From NCBI RefSeq assembly GCF_029960815.1, contig NZ_JASBRE010000006.1, forward strand, positions 124,001 to 188,000: 64,000 nucleotides of DNA, written 5' to 3'. Origin of the DNA: Pseudomonas sp. AL03 (lineage in GTDB: Bacteria > Pseudomonadota > Gammaproteobacteria > Pseudomonadales > Pseudomonadaceae). Numbering within the stretch: the first letter of the stretch is position 1; every line of letters begins with the position of its first letter. Shown here one piece after another: positions 1 to 8,278 of this stretch. A program made the translations under genes and the position numbers. The notes under the pieces were generated by a model. It ran no database searches. It was not told the DNA's origin and was given only the letters and a program-made list of their open reading frames with translations.

Positions 1-556
1 TACGCACATTGGCGTCGGCTTCGACACCGGGTTGCAGCAGGCTTTCGAGGCGAGTGCGAGCCAGTGGATCACCGGTTTCACCGAGCAGGCGAACAGCGGC
101 AAGGCGCACGGCCGGGTGGGTGTCCACCAGTTGCAGATTGGCCAGCGCCAGGCTCAAAGCCGCGTGGACGCTTTGGTCTTTTTCGCCAGCCAGTTGCTGG
201 TCGAGGAATGCAAGCTGCGCAGGTCTAGCGCTTTTCTGCAATTGCTGCGCGGCGGCCAGACGGAGGTTGGCGTCGGTGGCGAGCAATTGGTGGCTGGCCA
301 GCGCGGTGTCGATCAGACCGCGCAGGCGGTTGTTCAGGCGCAGGGTTTTCGGTTGGCCTTCGACGGTCAGCGCGCCTTGTTGCAGGGCGTTGATCAGTTC
401 GATGCGAGCCGGATCGGGTTGCGCGGCCCAGGATTCGAGAAGCTTGGCTTGCTGCACGGGATTGGCCGCGACGAAGTCTTCGGCGTCGCCGGCGTGAGTG
501 GCCATCGGCAGTAAGAGCGCGAGGGCGAGGAAGATGCGGTAAATGGCAGTGAGCAT
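1..556 (-). CDS. urtB: Urea ABC transporter permease UrtB (N-terminal part, cut by window edge)
   Basis: This is the first 185 codons of a minus-strand gene that leaves the window at base 1. It opens with a hydrophobic signal-like segment (MLTAIYRIFLALALLLPMAT) and continues with a charged helical region rich in Leu, Ala and Gln. This matches the long periplasmic N-terminal extension found in UrtB before its LivH-type permease domain; the membrane domain itself would lie outside the window. It follows urtA in the same direction, with a REPIN in the 146-base gap, as in the usual urtABCDE order. UrtB forms the urea channel with UrtC, fed by UrtA and powered by UrtDE. The assignment rests mainly on position and the N-terminal character, because the diagnostic permease part is not visible. 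Confidence 0.8.
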   Translation of the reverse strand, partial: MLTAIYRIFLALALLLPMATHAGDAEDFVAANPVQQAKLLESWAAQPDPARIELINALQQGALTVEGQPKTLRLNNRLRGLIDTALASHQLLATDANLRLAAAQQLQKSARPAQLAFLDQQLAGEKDQSVHAALSLALANLQLVDTHPAVRLAAVRLLGETGDPLARTRLESLLQPGVEADANVR

Positions 557-575
557 GTCATTGGCCTTACGTATT

Positions 576-685
576 GATCGTTCCCACGCTCCGCGTGGGA
601 ATGCCGCCACGGACGTTCCGCGTCCGCTTTGGAAGTGACGCAGAGCGTCACGGGATGCATTCCCACGCAGAGCGTGGGAACGATC
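576..685. repeat. REPIN: inverted pair of Pseudomonas REP sequences
   Basis: Two 29-base copies beginning GATCGTTCCCACGCTC face each other at 576-604 and 657-685 and differ at a single base. Each is itself a hairpin (TTCCCACGC/GCGTGGGAA). The intervening bases contain a second palindromic pair (GGACG..CGTCC). A lone copy of the same REP lies at 60179-60207. It sits between urtA and urtB, where it could tune the relative expression of the two genes. Confidence 0.9.
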
Positions 686-702
686 AGGCTGGGCGGGGTG
701 AA

Positions 703-1968
703 TCAGTTGCTCTTCACCGCATAATCCGGCTTCTTGTCGTTACCCGAGATAAACGGGCTCCAAGGCTCTGCACGGATCGGCCCTTCGGTCTGCCACACCA
801 CGTTGAACTGTCCGTCCGCCTGAATCTCGCCGATCATCACCGGTTTGTGCAGGTGGTGGTTGGTCTTGTCCATGGTCAGGGTGTAACCGGACGGCGCGGC
901 AAAGGTCTGGCCGGCGAGGGCCTCGCGGACTTTGTCGACGTCGGTGGACTTGGCTTTCTCAGCCGCTTGCGCCCACATGTGAATGCCCACGTAGGTGGCT
1001 TCCATCGGGTCGTTGGTCACCGCTTTGTCGGCGCCCGGCAGGTTGTGTTTCTTGGCGTAGGCTTTCCAGTCAGCGACGAACTTCTTGTTCGCCGGGTTCT
1101 CGACCGACTCAAAGTAGTTCCACGCCGCGAGGTTGCCCACCAACGGTTTGGTGTCGATGCCGCGCAGTTCTTCTTCGCCCACGGAGAACGCCACGACCGG
1201 AACGTCGGTGGCTTTCAGGCCCTGGTTGGCCAGTTCTTTATAGAACGGCACGTTGGAGTCGCCGTTGACGGTGGAGATGACCGCGGTCTTGCCACCGGCC
1301 GAGAATTTTTTGATGTTGGCCACGATGGTTTGATAGTCGCTGTGGCCGAATGGGGTGTAGACCTCTTCGATGTCCTTGTCCGTCACCCCTTTGGCGTGCA
1401 GGAACGAGCGCAGGATCTTGTTGGTGGTGCGCGGGTAGACGTAGTCGGTGCCCAACAGGAAGTAACGCTTGGCGCTGCCGCCTTCTTCGCTCATCAGGTA
1501 TTCCACCGCCGGGATCGCCTGCTGGTTCGGCGCGGCGCCGGTGTAGAACACGTTCGGCGACATCTCTTCACCTTCGTATTGCACCGGGTAGAACAGCAGA
1601 CCGTTGAGTTCTTCAAACACCGGCAATACCGACTTGCGCGACACCGACGTCCAGCAACCGAACACCACCGCGACCTTGTCCTGGGTCAGCAACTGACGAC
1701 CCTTTTCGGCGAACAGCGGCCAGTTCGACGCGGGGTCCACGACCACGGGTTCGAGCATCTTACCGTTCACGCCACCCTTGGCGTTGATCTCGTCGATGGT
1801 CATCAAGGCCATGTCTTTGAGCGACGTTTCGGAGATCGCCATGGTGCCGGACAACGAATGCAGAATACCGACCTTGATGGTCTCGGCGGCCTGGACAGTC
1901 CAGGTCATGCCCATTGCGGCAATGGATGCCGTGAGTGTGAAAGCCTTGATCAAGCTGCGACGCTTCAT
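703..1968 (-). CDS. urtA: Urea ABC transporter substrate-binding protein UrtA
   Basis: A 421-residue periplasmic binding protein of the branched-chain amino acid/amide type that captures urea and delivers it to UrtBC. The N-terminus is a Sec-type signal (MKRRSLIKAF, then a hydrophobic stretch ending at VQAAE). The mature protein starts with IKVGILHSLSGTMAISE, the typical opening of this family, and contains the UrtA-like segments VVFGCWTSVSRKSVLPV and LLFYPVQYEGEE. The length is normal for UrtA. The start at 1968 gives the complete signal peptide. It is the first gene of a minus-strand urt operon continuing into urtB. The ligand is inferred from close family resemblance. Confidence 0.95.
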   Translation of the reverse strand: MKRRSLIKAFTLTASIAAMGMTWTVQAAETIKVGILHSLSGTMAISETSLKDMALMTIDEINAKGGVNGKMLEPVVVDPASNWPLFAEKGRQLLTQDKVAVVFGCWTSVSRKSVLPVFEELNGLLFYPVQYEGEEMSPNVFYTGAAPNQQAIPAVEYLMSEEGGSAKRYFLLGTDYVYPRTTNKILRSFLHAKGVTDKDIEEVYTPFGHSDYQTIVANIKKFSAGGKTAVISTVNGDSNVPFYKELANQGLKATDVPVVAFSVGEEELRGIDTKPLVGNLAAWNYFESVENPANKKFVADWKAYAKKHNLPGADKAVTNDPMEATYVGIHMWAQAAEKAKSTDVDKVREALAGQTFAAPSGYTLTMDKTNHHLHKPVMIGEIQADGQFNVVWQTEGPIRAEPWSPFISGNDKKPDYAVKSN

Positions 1969-2169
1969 TGTGCGATCTCCATGAACTTATGAATTTTATG
2001 GGTGGCAGATGCGGACTACTGAAGGGTCTTTAGCAAGGGCTGTGCCTGTTCGGCAAAAGGCAGGGAAATGTCGCATTAGAGCGGTTGCACGGTTTGGGCT
2101 GCGCACCATGAAGGATCGCGCCTGGCGCGTTGGTGCGAAGAGGTGCGCCACATTGGGGCGCGACGATTG

Positions 2170-2193
2170 CCCCTGTGGGCCTGTCCACAGGGG
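2170..2193. terminator. Inverted repeat downstream of the PepSY gene, possible terminator
   Basis: A perfect 9-base inverted repeat (CCCCTGTGG / CCACAGGGG) with a 6-base loop lies 55 bases past the stop of the PepSY-domain gene and about 200 bases upstream of urtA. It lacks a clear T-tract on the minus strand, so it may be a weak terminator or an unrelated palindrome. Confidence 0.3.
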
Positions 2194-2247
2194 TAGCACG
2201 AGGTGCAAAAATTTAACCCATTGCACCGCGGCTAGCGTTTTTGAGTA

Positions 2248-3615
2248 TCAGGCCGCTTGAGTTTTTGTAGTCATTCGCGACAAAAGCACCCGGTCGAGCA
2301 GCCAGACCGCCACCAGCGAAGCGCCTACCAACGGAAAGGCCACCGCCAGTGCAAACATGATGACCATCGCGGTTTTCCATTTCGGCAGATCGTGGCGCAG
2401 CGGCGGAACACCGAATTTTCCCTCTGGACGGCGCTTCCACCAGATCACCCCGCCGCTGACGGCGCTGAGCAGAATCATCAGGCAGATCAGCAGCACGATG
2501 ATCTGATTGAGCGGGCCGAACATTTTGCCTTCGTGCAACATCACGCCGATTTCCGTCGCGCGGGCGACGGTGCCGTATTGGGCGAAGCGCACGTCGGCGA
2601 GGACGTCGCCGGTGTACTGATCGACATGCAAGGTGGCGTCGTTGCGGGGGTCGTCGGCGAACACCGCGATGGTGAACACGCCGGTGGCGGTCGTCGGCAA
2701 GGTGATGCTGTAACCCGGTTCGACCTTGCGTTGCACAGCGATGTTCTGCACGTCCTGCAAGCTGATGGTCGGCGCGGCGGGGCCGGCTTGCGCGCCGCCG
2801 TGGGCCATGTGTTCGGCGTGGTCGCCGGACATCGGCATCGGCGTGTTTTCCATCGCCCATGGCACGGTCTGGCGGGTGGCGGTGTTGAGACTGCGGGCCT
2901 CGACATCGGACTTGGGCACGTCATCCCACATCGCCGCCGGAAAGACATTCCAGACTTCGGCGTATTGCTTGCCCCAGAACCCGGTCCAGGTCATGCCACT
3001 GAGCAGCATCACCAACAGCAACGACGCGCCCCAGAACCCGGTTACCGCGTGCAAGTCACGCCAGAGCACTCGACCGCGACTGCTCAAACGAGGCCACAAA
3101 ATTCCGGCGGCCTGACCGCGCGGCCACCACAGAAAGACGCCGGAGACCACGAGCACCACGCCCCAACCGGCGGCCAATTCGATCAGTCGATCACCGACGG
3201 TGCCGATCATCAACTCGCCGTGAATCGCTCGCGCAACCGCTTGCAGATTCTTCTTCGCGTCTTGCTCGCCGAGGATGTCGCCCTGGTAGGGATCGACGAA
3301 CACGTTCAGCTCATTGCCGGCATTGAGCACGACAAATTGCGCGCTGCGTTCGGCGTTGACCGGCGGCAGGTACTGCTTGATCTGACCCTGTGGATACGCC
3401 GCTTTTACCCGCTTGAGCAGGTCGTCGGCCGGGACGCTGTGATGCCCGGCCGGGACGTTCAGCAGGCTGCCGTACATCAACGGGTCGAGTTGCGGTTTGA
3501 ACAGGTAAATGATGCCGGTCAGGGCCAGCATTACCATGAAAGGCGCGACGAACAGACCGGCATAAAAATGCCAGCGCCAGGCCAGGTTGTAAAAATTCAC
3601 TGTGGGCTGTTTCAT
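2248..3615 (-). CDS. PepSY-associated TM helix membrane protein
   Basis: A 455-residue inner-membrane protein of the PepSY_TM family. It begins MKQPTVNFYNLAWRWHFYAG, typical of the family, with a first membrane helix at about residues 17-38. Further helices follow around AAGWGVVLVVSGVFLWW, GASLLLVMLLSGMTW, IIVLLICLMILLSAVSGGV and a C-terminal AMVIMFALAVAFPLVGASLV. Between them are PepSY-like periplasmic segments and a His/Met-rich stretch (MPMSGDHAEHMAHGG) that could bind metal. Members often sit beside TonB receptors and are thought to be reductases for imported metals. Here it is paired with a copper receptor, so a role in copper reduction or export is inferred. The start at 3615 has a GGAG site upstream; a longer reading frame to 3708 runs into a repeat. 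Confidence 0.85.
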   Translation of the reverse strand: MKQPTVNFYNLAWRWHFYAGLFVAPFMVMLALTGIIYLFKPQLDPLMYGSLLNVPAGHHSVPADDLLKRVKAAYPQGQIKQYLPPVNAERSAQFVVLNAGNELNVFVDPYQGDILGEQDAKKNLQAVARAIHGELMIGTVGDRLIELAAGWGVVLVVSGVFLWWPRGQAAGILWPRLSSRGRVLWRDLHAVTGFWGASLLLVMLLSGMTWTGFWGKQYAEVWNVFPAAMWDDVPKSDVEARSLNTATRQTVPWAMENTPMPMSGDHAEHMAHGGAQAGPAAPTISLQDVQNIAVQRKVEPGYSITLPTTATGVFTIAVFADDPRNDATLHVDQYTGDVLADVRFAQYGTVARATEIGVMLHEGKMFGPLNQIIVLLICLMILLSAVSGGVIWWKRRPEGKFGVPPLRHDLPKWKTAMVIMFALAVAFPLVGASLVAVWLLDRVLLSRMTTKTQAA

Positions 3616-3675
3616 CGGTTGTGCTCCGCTTGGCTTGGTTCTTTTGTTGTTGTCCGGTGACTGCTGCGCAGTCAT

Positions 3676-3737
3676 TCGCGAGCAAGCTCGCTCCCACAGG
3701 TTCAACACTGTCCATGTGGGAGCGAGCTTGCTCGCGA
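3676..3737. repeat. REPIN (GTGGGAGCGAGCTTGCTCGCGA family)
   Basis: Two perfect 23-base inverted copies (3676-3698 and 3715-3737) are separated by 16 bases. This is one of the commonest intergenic palindromes in fluorescent pseudomonads. It lies between the OprC-like receptor gene and the PepSY gene and forms a strong hairpin in the transcript, so it could act as an mRNA stabiliser or partial terminator between them. Confidence 0.9.
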
Positions 3738-3742
3738 TGCTC

Positions 3743-5860
3743 TTAAAAACTCATATCCACCTTGGTCCAGAGCGTGCGCCCCGGTTCTTTAATGGCTTGC
3801 GGGTCATTGGCCGGGTAGCCAAAACCGGCGTTGCCAGCCAGGTTCAAATGCTCGGCATACGCCTTGCCGAACAGGTTGTCGACGCCCGTGCTGACCTTCC
3901 AGTTTTTGTTAATTCGGTAGGCGCCATTGAGCGAGAACACGCCAAAACCCGAGGTCTTGTCGAAGTCCTTGCCGACGACGTTGCCCTTGTTCTGGTCGAT
4001 GCGGTTTTGCGCCGCAACCACCCGCCACAAGGCACCGGCGCTCCAGTTGTCTGCGCTGTAGGTCAGGCCAAAACGTGCGTCCAGCGGCGGCATTTGCGGC
4101 AGTGCGTTGCCGTCGCTGCTGTTCTTGCCCCAGGCGTAGGCCAGGGTCGCATCGGCCTTCCAATGGGAGGTCAGTTTGTAGGCCGCACCCAATTCGCCGC
4201 CCATGATTCGTGCGTCGATGTTTTGTGCTTGCGAGGTCATGCCCATCATGGCGGGCGTGTAGTTGAACAGGATGTAGTTGCGCACCTGCCCGACGTATCC
4301 CGAGGCCCAGGTTTCCAGGTCTTCGGTCTTGTATTGCAGGCCGAAGTCGAGCTGGGTGGTTTTCTCAGGCTTGATCGAATCGAAGGCATTCACCGATCCG
4401 GCGGGCCCCGATTTGGGCGAAAACAGCTCCCAGTAATCCGGGAAACGCTGGGTGTGGCCGAGGCCGGCATACAGCGTGGTCGGGCTGTCCTCCAGATCAT
4501 GCTCGTAACGAACGAAGCCGCTTGGCAAGGTGTCGGCGCGGGTATCGTCGGCGGTCGGGTTGGCGCGAGTCATCATTCCCGAGCCAGTGGTCTGCCGATA
4601 ATCCTTGGCCGAGGCGCGGTCCAGGCGTGCACCGGTAATCAACCGATCACGGTCGGCGGCGTACCAGGTCAATTCGCTGAACACGCCGTAGTTGTGGAAG
4701 TCGGCGTCCTTGTTGCGTGGCAGTTCCTTGTAGACGTCGATGCCCATGGCGCTGCGTTTGCGATGTTCGTTGGTCTGCGCATCGATACCGCTGATCAACT
4801 GCACATCGGCCCAGCGCCAGGTGGCTTTGATCCGTGCGCCGAGGGTTCGACGGTCGACGTTGGAGGCCATCGGGCCGGCCATCATTCCGGTGCCGGACGG
4901 CGTGCGCAGGGTGTAGTTGTCCATCACGTGGTCGGCGTAGTTGTAGTAAATCTGCGCTTCGACTTTATCCAGCACATCGCCGATGTTCGACTGCTCGAAA
5001 CGCAGGCCCAGGCTTTCGCGCTTGAACTGCGAGCCGTCCATGCTGCGCCCGGCGTAACGGGCTTCGCCATCGCCCTTGCCGGCGGTCAGTTCCAGCAGGG
5101 TGTCAGCGTCCGGGGTCCAGCCAACTGCCACATCGCCGTTCCATTTGTCATAGCGCGACGGCACGGTGTCGTTGTTGCCGTCCCGATAGTCGTCGGCATG
5201 CGCAGTGTTGCCGATCACTCGCACGTAACCCAGTGGCCCGCCGGCAGCGGCGTCCACCACCTTGTCGAAACGCCCGTTGGAGCCAGCCAGCAGGCTGGCG
5301 TTCACTCGGGTGCCGAGTTCGCCGAAGCTTTCCGGCTCACGGTCGAAGAGGATGGTGCCGGCCGATGCGCCGGGTCCCCAGAGCACGGTTTGCGGGCCTT
5401 TGATGACGGTCAGTTTGTCGTAGGTTTCCGGCGAGATGTACGAGGTCGGTGCGTCCATTCGGCCGGGGCAGGCGCCAAGCAACTGGCCGCCGTTGGTGAG
5501 GATGTTCAGCCGCGAACCGAACATGCCGCGCAGCACCGGGTCGCCGTTGGTGCCGCCATTGCGCACCAGGGCGAAGCCGGGGATGGTTTTGAGGTAGTCA
5601 CCACCGTCGCTGGCGGGTACCGGTTGGCGCGGGTCCTTGGGGTTGGTGACGATGGTCAGCGGCGAACTCGGCGCGATGGCGGTGATCACCGTTGGGCTCA
5701 GTTCTTCACTGTGACCGGCGTGTTCATTGGCCAGCACCGTCGGTGTCAGCAGTGCACCGCAAAGGAAGGCGGCGGCGTGCCTGAAACGAATACTGGATTC
5801 GTTCGAGGCAAAAGAAGCTTGGGCAGGGCTCAAGCGTGTGTCAGCAGAAAACCTGGACAT
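3743..5860 (-). CDS. oprC: TonB-dependent copper receptor, OprC-like
   Basis: A 705-residue outer-membrane receptor for copper. The N-terminus holds a signal peptide ending near LTPTVLANEH. The plug domain follows (SSPLTIVTNPKDPRQPVPAS, then GGDYLKTIPGFALVRNGG), and then a 22-strand-type barrel ending in an aromatic residue (WTKVDMSF). P. aeruginosa OprC binds copper with a C-x3-M motif in the plug and an H-x-M motif in a barrel loop. The same pair is visible here as C131/M135 (ACPGRM) and H311/M313 (DHVMD). The start at 5860 is chosen because a GGAA stretch precedes it; an upstream ATG at 5872 lacks a ribosome site. It lies in a minus-strand copper cluster with PCu(A)C and DUF2946 genes. Copper repression would be expected but no operator was identified. 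Confidence 0.92.
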   Translation of the reverse strand: MSRFSADTRLSPAQASFASNESSIRFRHAAAFLCGALLTPTVLANEHAGHSEELSPTVITAIAPSSPLTIVTNPKDPRQPVPASDGGDYLKTIPGFALVRNGGTNGDPVLRGMFGSRLNILTNGGQLLGACPGRMDAPTSYISPETYDKLTVIKGPQTVLWGPGASAGTILFDREPESFGELGTRVNASLLAGSNGRFDKVVDAAAGGPLGYVRVIGNTAHADDYRDGNNDTVPSRYDKWNGDVAVGWTPDADTLLELTAGKGDGEARYAGRSMDGSQFKRESLGLRFEQSNIGDVLDKVEAQIYYNYADHVMDNYTLRTPSGTGMMAGPMASNVDRRTLGARIKATWRWADVQLISGIDAQTNEHRKRSAMGIDVYKELPRNKDADFHNYGVFSELTWYAADRDRLITGARLDRASAKDYRQTTGSGMMTRANPTADDTRADTLPSGFVRYEHDLEDSPTTLYAGLGHTQRFPDYWELFSPKSGPAGSVNAFDSIKPEKTTQLDFGLQYKTEDLETWASGYVGQVRNYILFNYTPAMMGMTSQAQNIDARIMGGELGAAYKLTSHWKADATLAYAWGKNSSDGNALPQMPPLDARFGLTYSADNWSAGALWRVVAAQNRIDQNKGNVVGKDFDKTSGFGVFSLNGAYRINKNWKVSTGVDNLFGKAYAEHLNLAGNAGFGYPANDPQAIKEPGRTLWTKVDMSF

Positions 5861-5942
5861 GACAATTTCCATCGAACAGTCGTAAACGACACGGCCGGCA
5901 GCGGGGCTGTCTTCTAAACCGTGTGAGAGCGGATGTGGGTGT

Positions 5943-6392
5943 TTACGCGTCGATGGGTGGGGCGCGAGTGCGGGCACCGGGGAAGAAGGTTTGCCGGGCG
6001 TGGCCCAGTCGGGGGGAAGGGGTGGTGAAAGTGGTGGCTGTTGGCGTGTCGTACGCGATGAAGGACTGGCCGCCGGTCAGCGCCGGGCAATTGAACAGCA
6101 GGCTGCAATAGCCGCATTTTTCCCAGAGCGCGTGGTCCGAGGCTTTGGGCGTGCAGTGCTCGGCGGCGGGTTGCGCGCCGTGGTCGGCGTGCTCCATTGC
6201 CGACATGTCCATGCTCATGTCCATTGACATGCTCATCGACATCGACGAGGCGCGTTGATCCATCGGCATCGACTGAGAAATCAGCGGGCCGATAAAGATC
6301 ATCAGCATGGCGAACAGGCTGATCCAGCTGCCGCGCGTCAGGCTTAACGGCTGACGACGGTGGGCGGATGACCTGGCGCTAAGCGGGCGCAT
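5943..6392 (-). CDS. DUF2946 family protein, Met/His-rich
   Basis: A 149-residue protein with a positively charged N-terminus and one membrane segment (SWISLFAMLMIFIGPLIS), followed by a methionine-rich run (repeats of SMSMDMSMDMS) and an HADHG/EHC cluster. A DUF2946-like core (EKCGYCSLLFNCP) follows, with a C-x2-C pair. Met, His and Cys side chains are typical copper ligands, and DUF2946 genes commonly flank PCu(A)C and copper receptors. Binding or delivery of copper at the periplasmic face is inferred; no biochemical role is established for the family. It lies 82 bases upstream of the OprC-like gene and 21 bases downstream of the PCu(A)C gene, consistent with one operon. Confidence 0.8.
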   Translation of the reverse strand: MRPLSARSSAHRRQPLSLTRGSWISLFAMLMIFIGPLISQSMPMDQRASSMSMSMSMDMSMDMSAMEHADHGAQPAAEHCTPKASDHALWEKCGYCSLLFNCPALTGGQSFIAYDTPTATTFTTPSPRLGHARQTFFPGARTRAPPIDA

Positions 6393-6413
6393 GGGCGTTT
6401 CCAGCTCTGCCGA

Positions 6414-6893
6414 TTACTGAGCGTGCACGTGCGTTTGCATACCGTCCGGCGCCTTTTTCTGCACCGCGATTTCGACCGTCACGTCGCCGGACTTCTCGAA
6501 ATGCATCGTCAGCGGGAAGCGTTTGCCGTCGCTCAACAGGCTGCGGTCTTTCAATTCCAGCAGCATCACGTGGTAGGCCATCGGCGCAAAAGTGACTTCG
6601 CCGCCGGCCGGGATTTCGACACTCGGCACCTGCTGCATTTTCATCAGGTCGTTTTGCATGACATGCTCATGCAGTTGAGCAATGCCTGCAATCGGCGTGT
6701 CGACGCTGAGCAGGCGGTCAGAGGTTTTGCCTGTGTTCTGAATGACAAAATAGGCCGCTACGGTTGGCGCGTTGGGCGGCAACTCTTGCGACCAGGGATG
6801 AGCGATTTCCAGCTCCCCGGCCTTGTATTCGTGAGCATTGGCAAAACAGGCAGGCAGCAGCAACACAGCCAGAACGATGAGTTTGTTCAACAT
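6414..6893 (-). CDS. Periplasmic copper chaperone PCu(A)C
   Basis: A 159-residue periplasmic protein that binds Cu(I) and in related bacteria delivers it to the CuA site of cytochrome oxidase. A signal peptide (MLNKLIVLAVLLLPACFANA) precedes the mature domain. The family copper site, H...M...H-x-M, is visible as QLHEHVMQNDLMKM, followed by GGEVTFAPMAYHVMLLEL. The C-terminus carries a further His-x-His tail (MQTHVHAQ). It is sandwiched between two DUF2946 genes and lies upstream of the OprC-like receptor, consistent with a copper uptake and delivery operon on the minus strand. Confidence 0.92.
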   Translation of the reverse strand: MLNKLIVLAVLLLPACFANAHEYKAGELEIAHPWSQELPPNAPTVAAYFVIQNTGKTSDRLLSVDTPIAGIAQLHEHVMQNDLMKMQQVPSVEIPAGGEVTFAPMAYHVMLLELKDRSLLSDGKRFPLTMHFEKSGDVTVEIAVQKKAPDGMQTHVHAQ

Positions 6894-6941
6894 GGCAGTT
6901 CTCCAGAACGATTCAAAACGCAGGTCAATTGCGAGAAGGAA

Positions 6942-7340
6942 TCACACCAGAGGGGACGCACGGGGGTTGAGGCTCGGCCATTGCTGGCGCGGTGTCGGTG
7001 TATCGAGAGAGACGGTGGGCAGGCTTCGATTGGCATCGAAGTGAGCGAAATACAGCTGCGGCACATGCCCGGGCAACGCCACCAACGGCGCGGAACCTGA
7101 GCAACACCAGCAATGTTGCATGTTGGAATGATCGTCGTTTAGCGGGGCTTTCTGTTCGATGTCGCCCAGGGAAATCGCCACCAACTTCGTGCCGCTGGAG
7201 GAACAGAAACTGCCCCACAACAACTGCTCGGCAGGCGACTTCGCCGTCTGTGCCATCGCTCCGGTCATCGGCATGGCGAGCATGTTGAACAGCACTGCGA
7301 AGCAGGCGATCCAGGCAATTGCGAGCCGTTGTCGGGACAT
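6942..7340 (-). CDS. DUF2946 family protein
   Basis: A 132-residue protein whose N-terminus is a signal or membrane anchor (RLAIAWIACFAVLFNMLAMP). The middle contains the DUF2946 signature with a C-x-C-C cluster (NMQHCWCCSGSAPLVALPG) next to DDHSNMQH, and the end is Pro-rich. It is the promoter-proximal gene of the minus-strand copper cluster. It is related to the DUF2946 gene at 5943-6392 but has a different metal-ligand pattern (Cys cluster rather than Met run). The function is unknown; copper binding is inferred from composition and neighbours. Confidence 0.78.
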   Translation of the reverse strand: MSRQRLAIAWIACFAVLFNMLAMPMTGAMAQTAKSPAEQLLWGSFCSSSGTKLVAISLGDIEQKAPLNDDHSNMQHCWCCSGSAPLVALPGHVPQLYFAHFDANRSLPTVSLDTPTPRQQWPSLNPRASPLV

Positions 7341-7438
7341 GGGACAAATCCGGTTGGGTGGGCGATCAGGCGCGGCTATTTAGCCTGATCAGGGCCGATA
7401 AGTAAAAAAGCAGCGTGCGGTGTGGTGTCGCAGTGTCC

Positions 7439-7525
7439 TCAGAGAGCAACGGCATGCAAACGCAAACCCAAGGCTTTAATAACGTTCATGATAGTCGCGA
7501 ATTACGGATTGCCAGTGCCGTGCAG
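7439..7525 (-). pseudogene. Decayed 3' end of a HigA/RelB-associated type antitoxin gene
   Basis: The minus strand reads LHGTGNP, an in-frame TAA (7502-7504), then FATIMNVIKALGLRLHAVAL and a stop. This is the characteristic C-terminus of the small Cro/CI-type addiction-module antidote proteins (pattern GNPxFATxMxVIKALGLxL). The rest of the gene and any toxin partner are absent, so this is a relic. It occupies the 209-base gap between the copper cluster and cobK. The similarity is short and recognised by eye only. Confidence 0.5.
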
Positions 7526-7549
7526 ATCAGCCTTCACACCAATTACAGG

Positions 7550-8278
7550 TTATGTTGTGAGTCCTGCCGTTAGGGCTGCCAACACGTCTTTCACCGACCC
7601 GAACTCCCGATCAACCCCCGGCAATACCGGCCGCTGCAAAACAATCACCGGCACCCCACGCTCCCGTGCCACTTCCAGTTTCGGCTCGGTCGCCGTGCTA
7701 CCGCTGTTCTTGCTGATCAGTACATCAATTTGCCGACGCTCAAACAACTCACGTTCATCCTCGATCAGAAACGGCCCGCGCGCACCGATGACTTCGCAGC
7801 GCACATTGCCCGGGTAAACGTCCAGTGCACGCAAGGTCCAGAACTGCTCTGGCGGGATTTCATGCAAGTGCAGCAACGGTTCGCGGCCGAGGGTGAACAG
7901 CGGTCGGCGAAAGGGTATCAGGGTTTCGATCAGTTCGGCCCAATCGCTGACCTCCCGCCAGTCATCGCCGGCCTGTGGCTGCCAGGCAGGACGCCGTAAC
8001 GCCCAGCACGCAATGCCGCTCAACTGTGCGGCAGTGGCGGCGTTCTGGCTGATGTGTGCAGCGTAGGGGTGTGTTGCGTCCAGCAGCAGATCGATCCCTT
8101 CATCGCGGATGAACTGCGCCAGGCCTTCGGCACCGCCATAGCCGCCAACACGAACCTGACAGGTCAAATCGGTCGGCACGCGACCGACACCGGCCAGGCT
8201 ATAGATGTGTTCTGGCCCCAGGGTACGGGCGATGGCCAAGGCTTCTGTCACGCCACCGAGCAACAACACACGCTTCAT
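7550..8278 (-). CDS. cobK: Precorrin-6A reductase CobK
   Basis: A 242-residue enzyme that reduces precorrin-6A to dihydro-precorrin-6 with NADPH in aerobic corrin synthesis. The N-terminus [19 protein letters not shown] is the family's nucleotide-binding opening. Further family segments are [20 protein letters not shown] and [18 protein letters not shown] near the C-terminus. The ATG at 8278 overlaps the stop of cbiD by four bases, which fixes the start; the longer frame reads into cbiD. It is the last gene of the minus-strand cobL-cbiD-cobK operon. Confidence 0.93.
   Translation of the reverse strand: MKRVLLLGGVTEALAIARTLGPEHIYSLAGVGRVPTDLTCQVRVGGYGGAEGLAQFIRDEGIDLLLDATHPYAAHISQNAATAAQLSGIACWALRRPAWQPQAGDDWREVSDWAELIETLIPFRRPLFTLGREPLLHLHEIPPEQFWTLRALDVYPGNVRCEVIGARGPFLIEDERELFERRQIDVLISKNSGSTATEPKLEVARERGVPVIVLQRPVLPGVDREFGSVKDVLAALTAGLTT

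Noticed and set aside
574..1992. Long open frame opposite urtA
   Set aside because: It is antisense to a clear substrate-binding protein gene; its composition is that of a GC-rich shadow frame, with no family resemblance.
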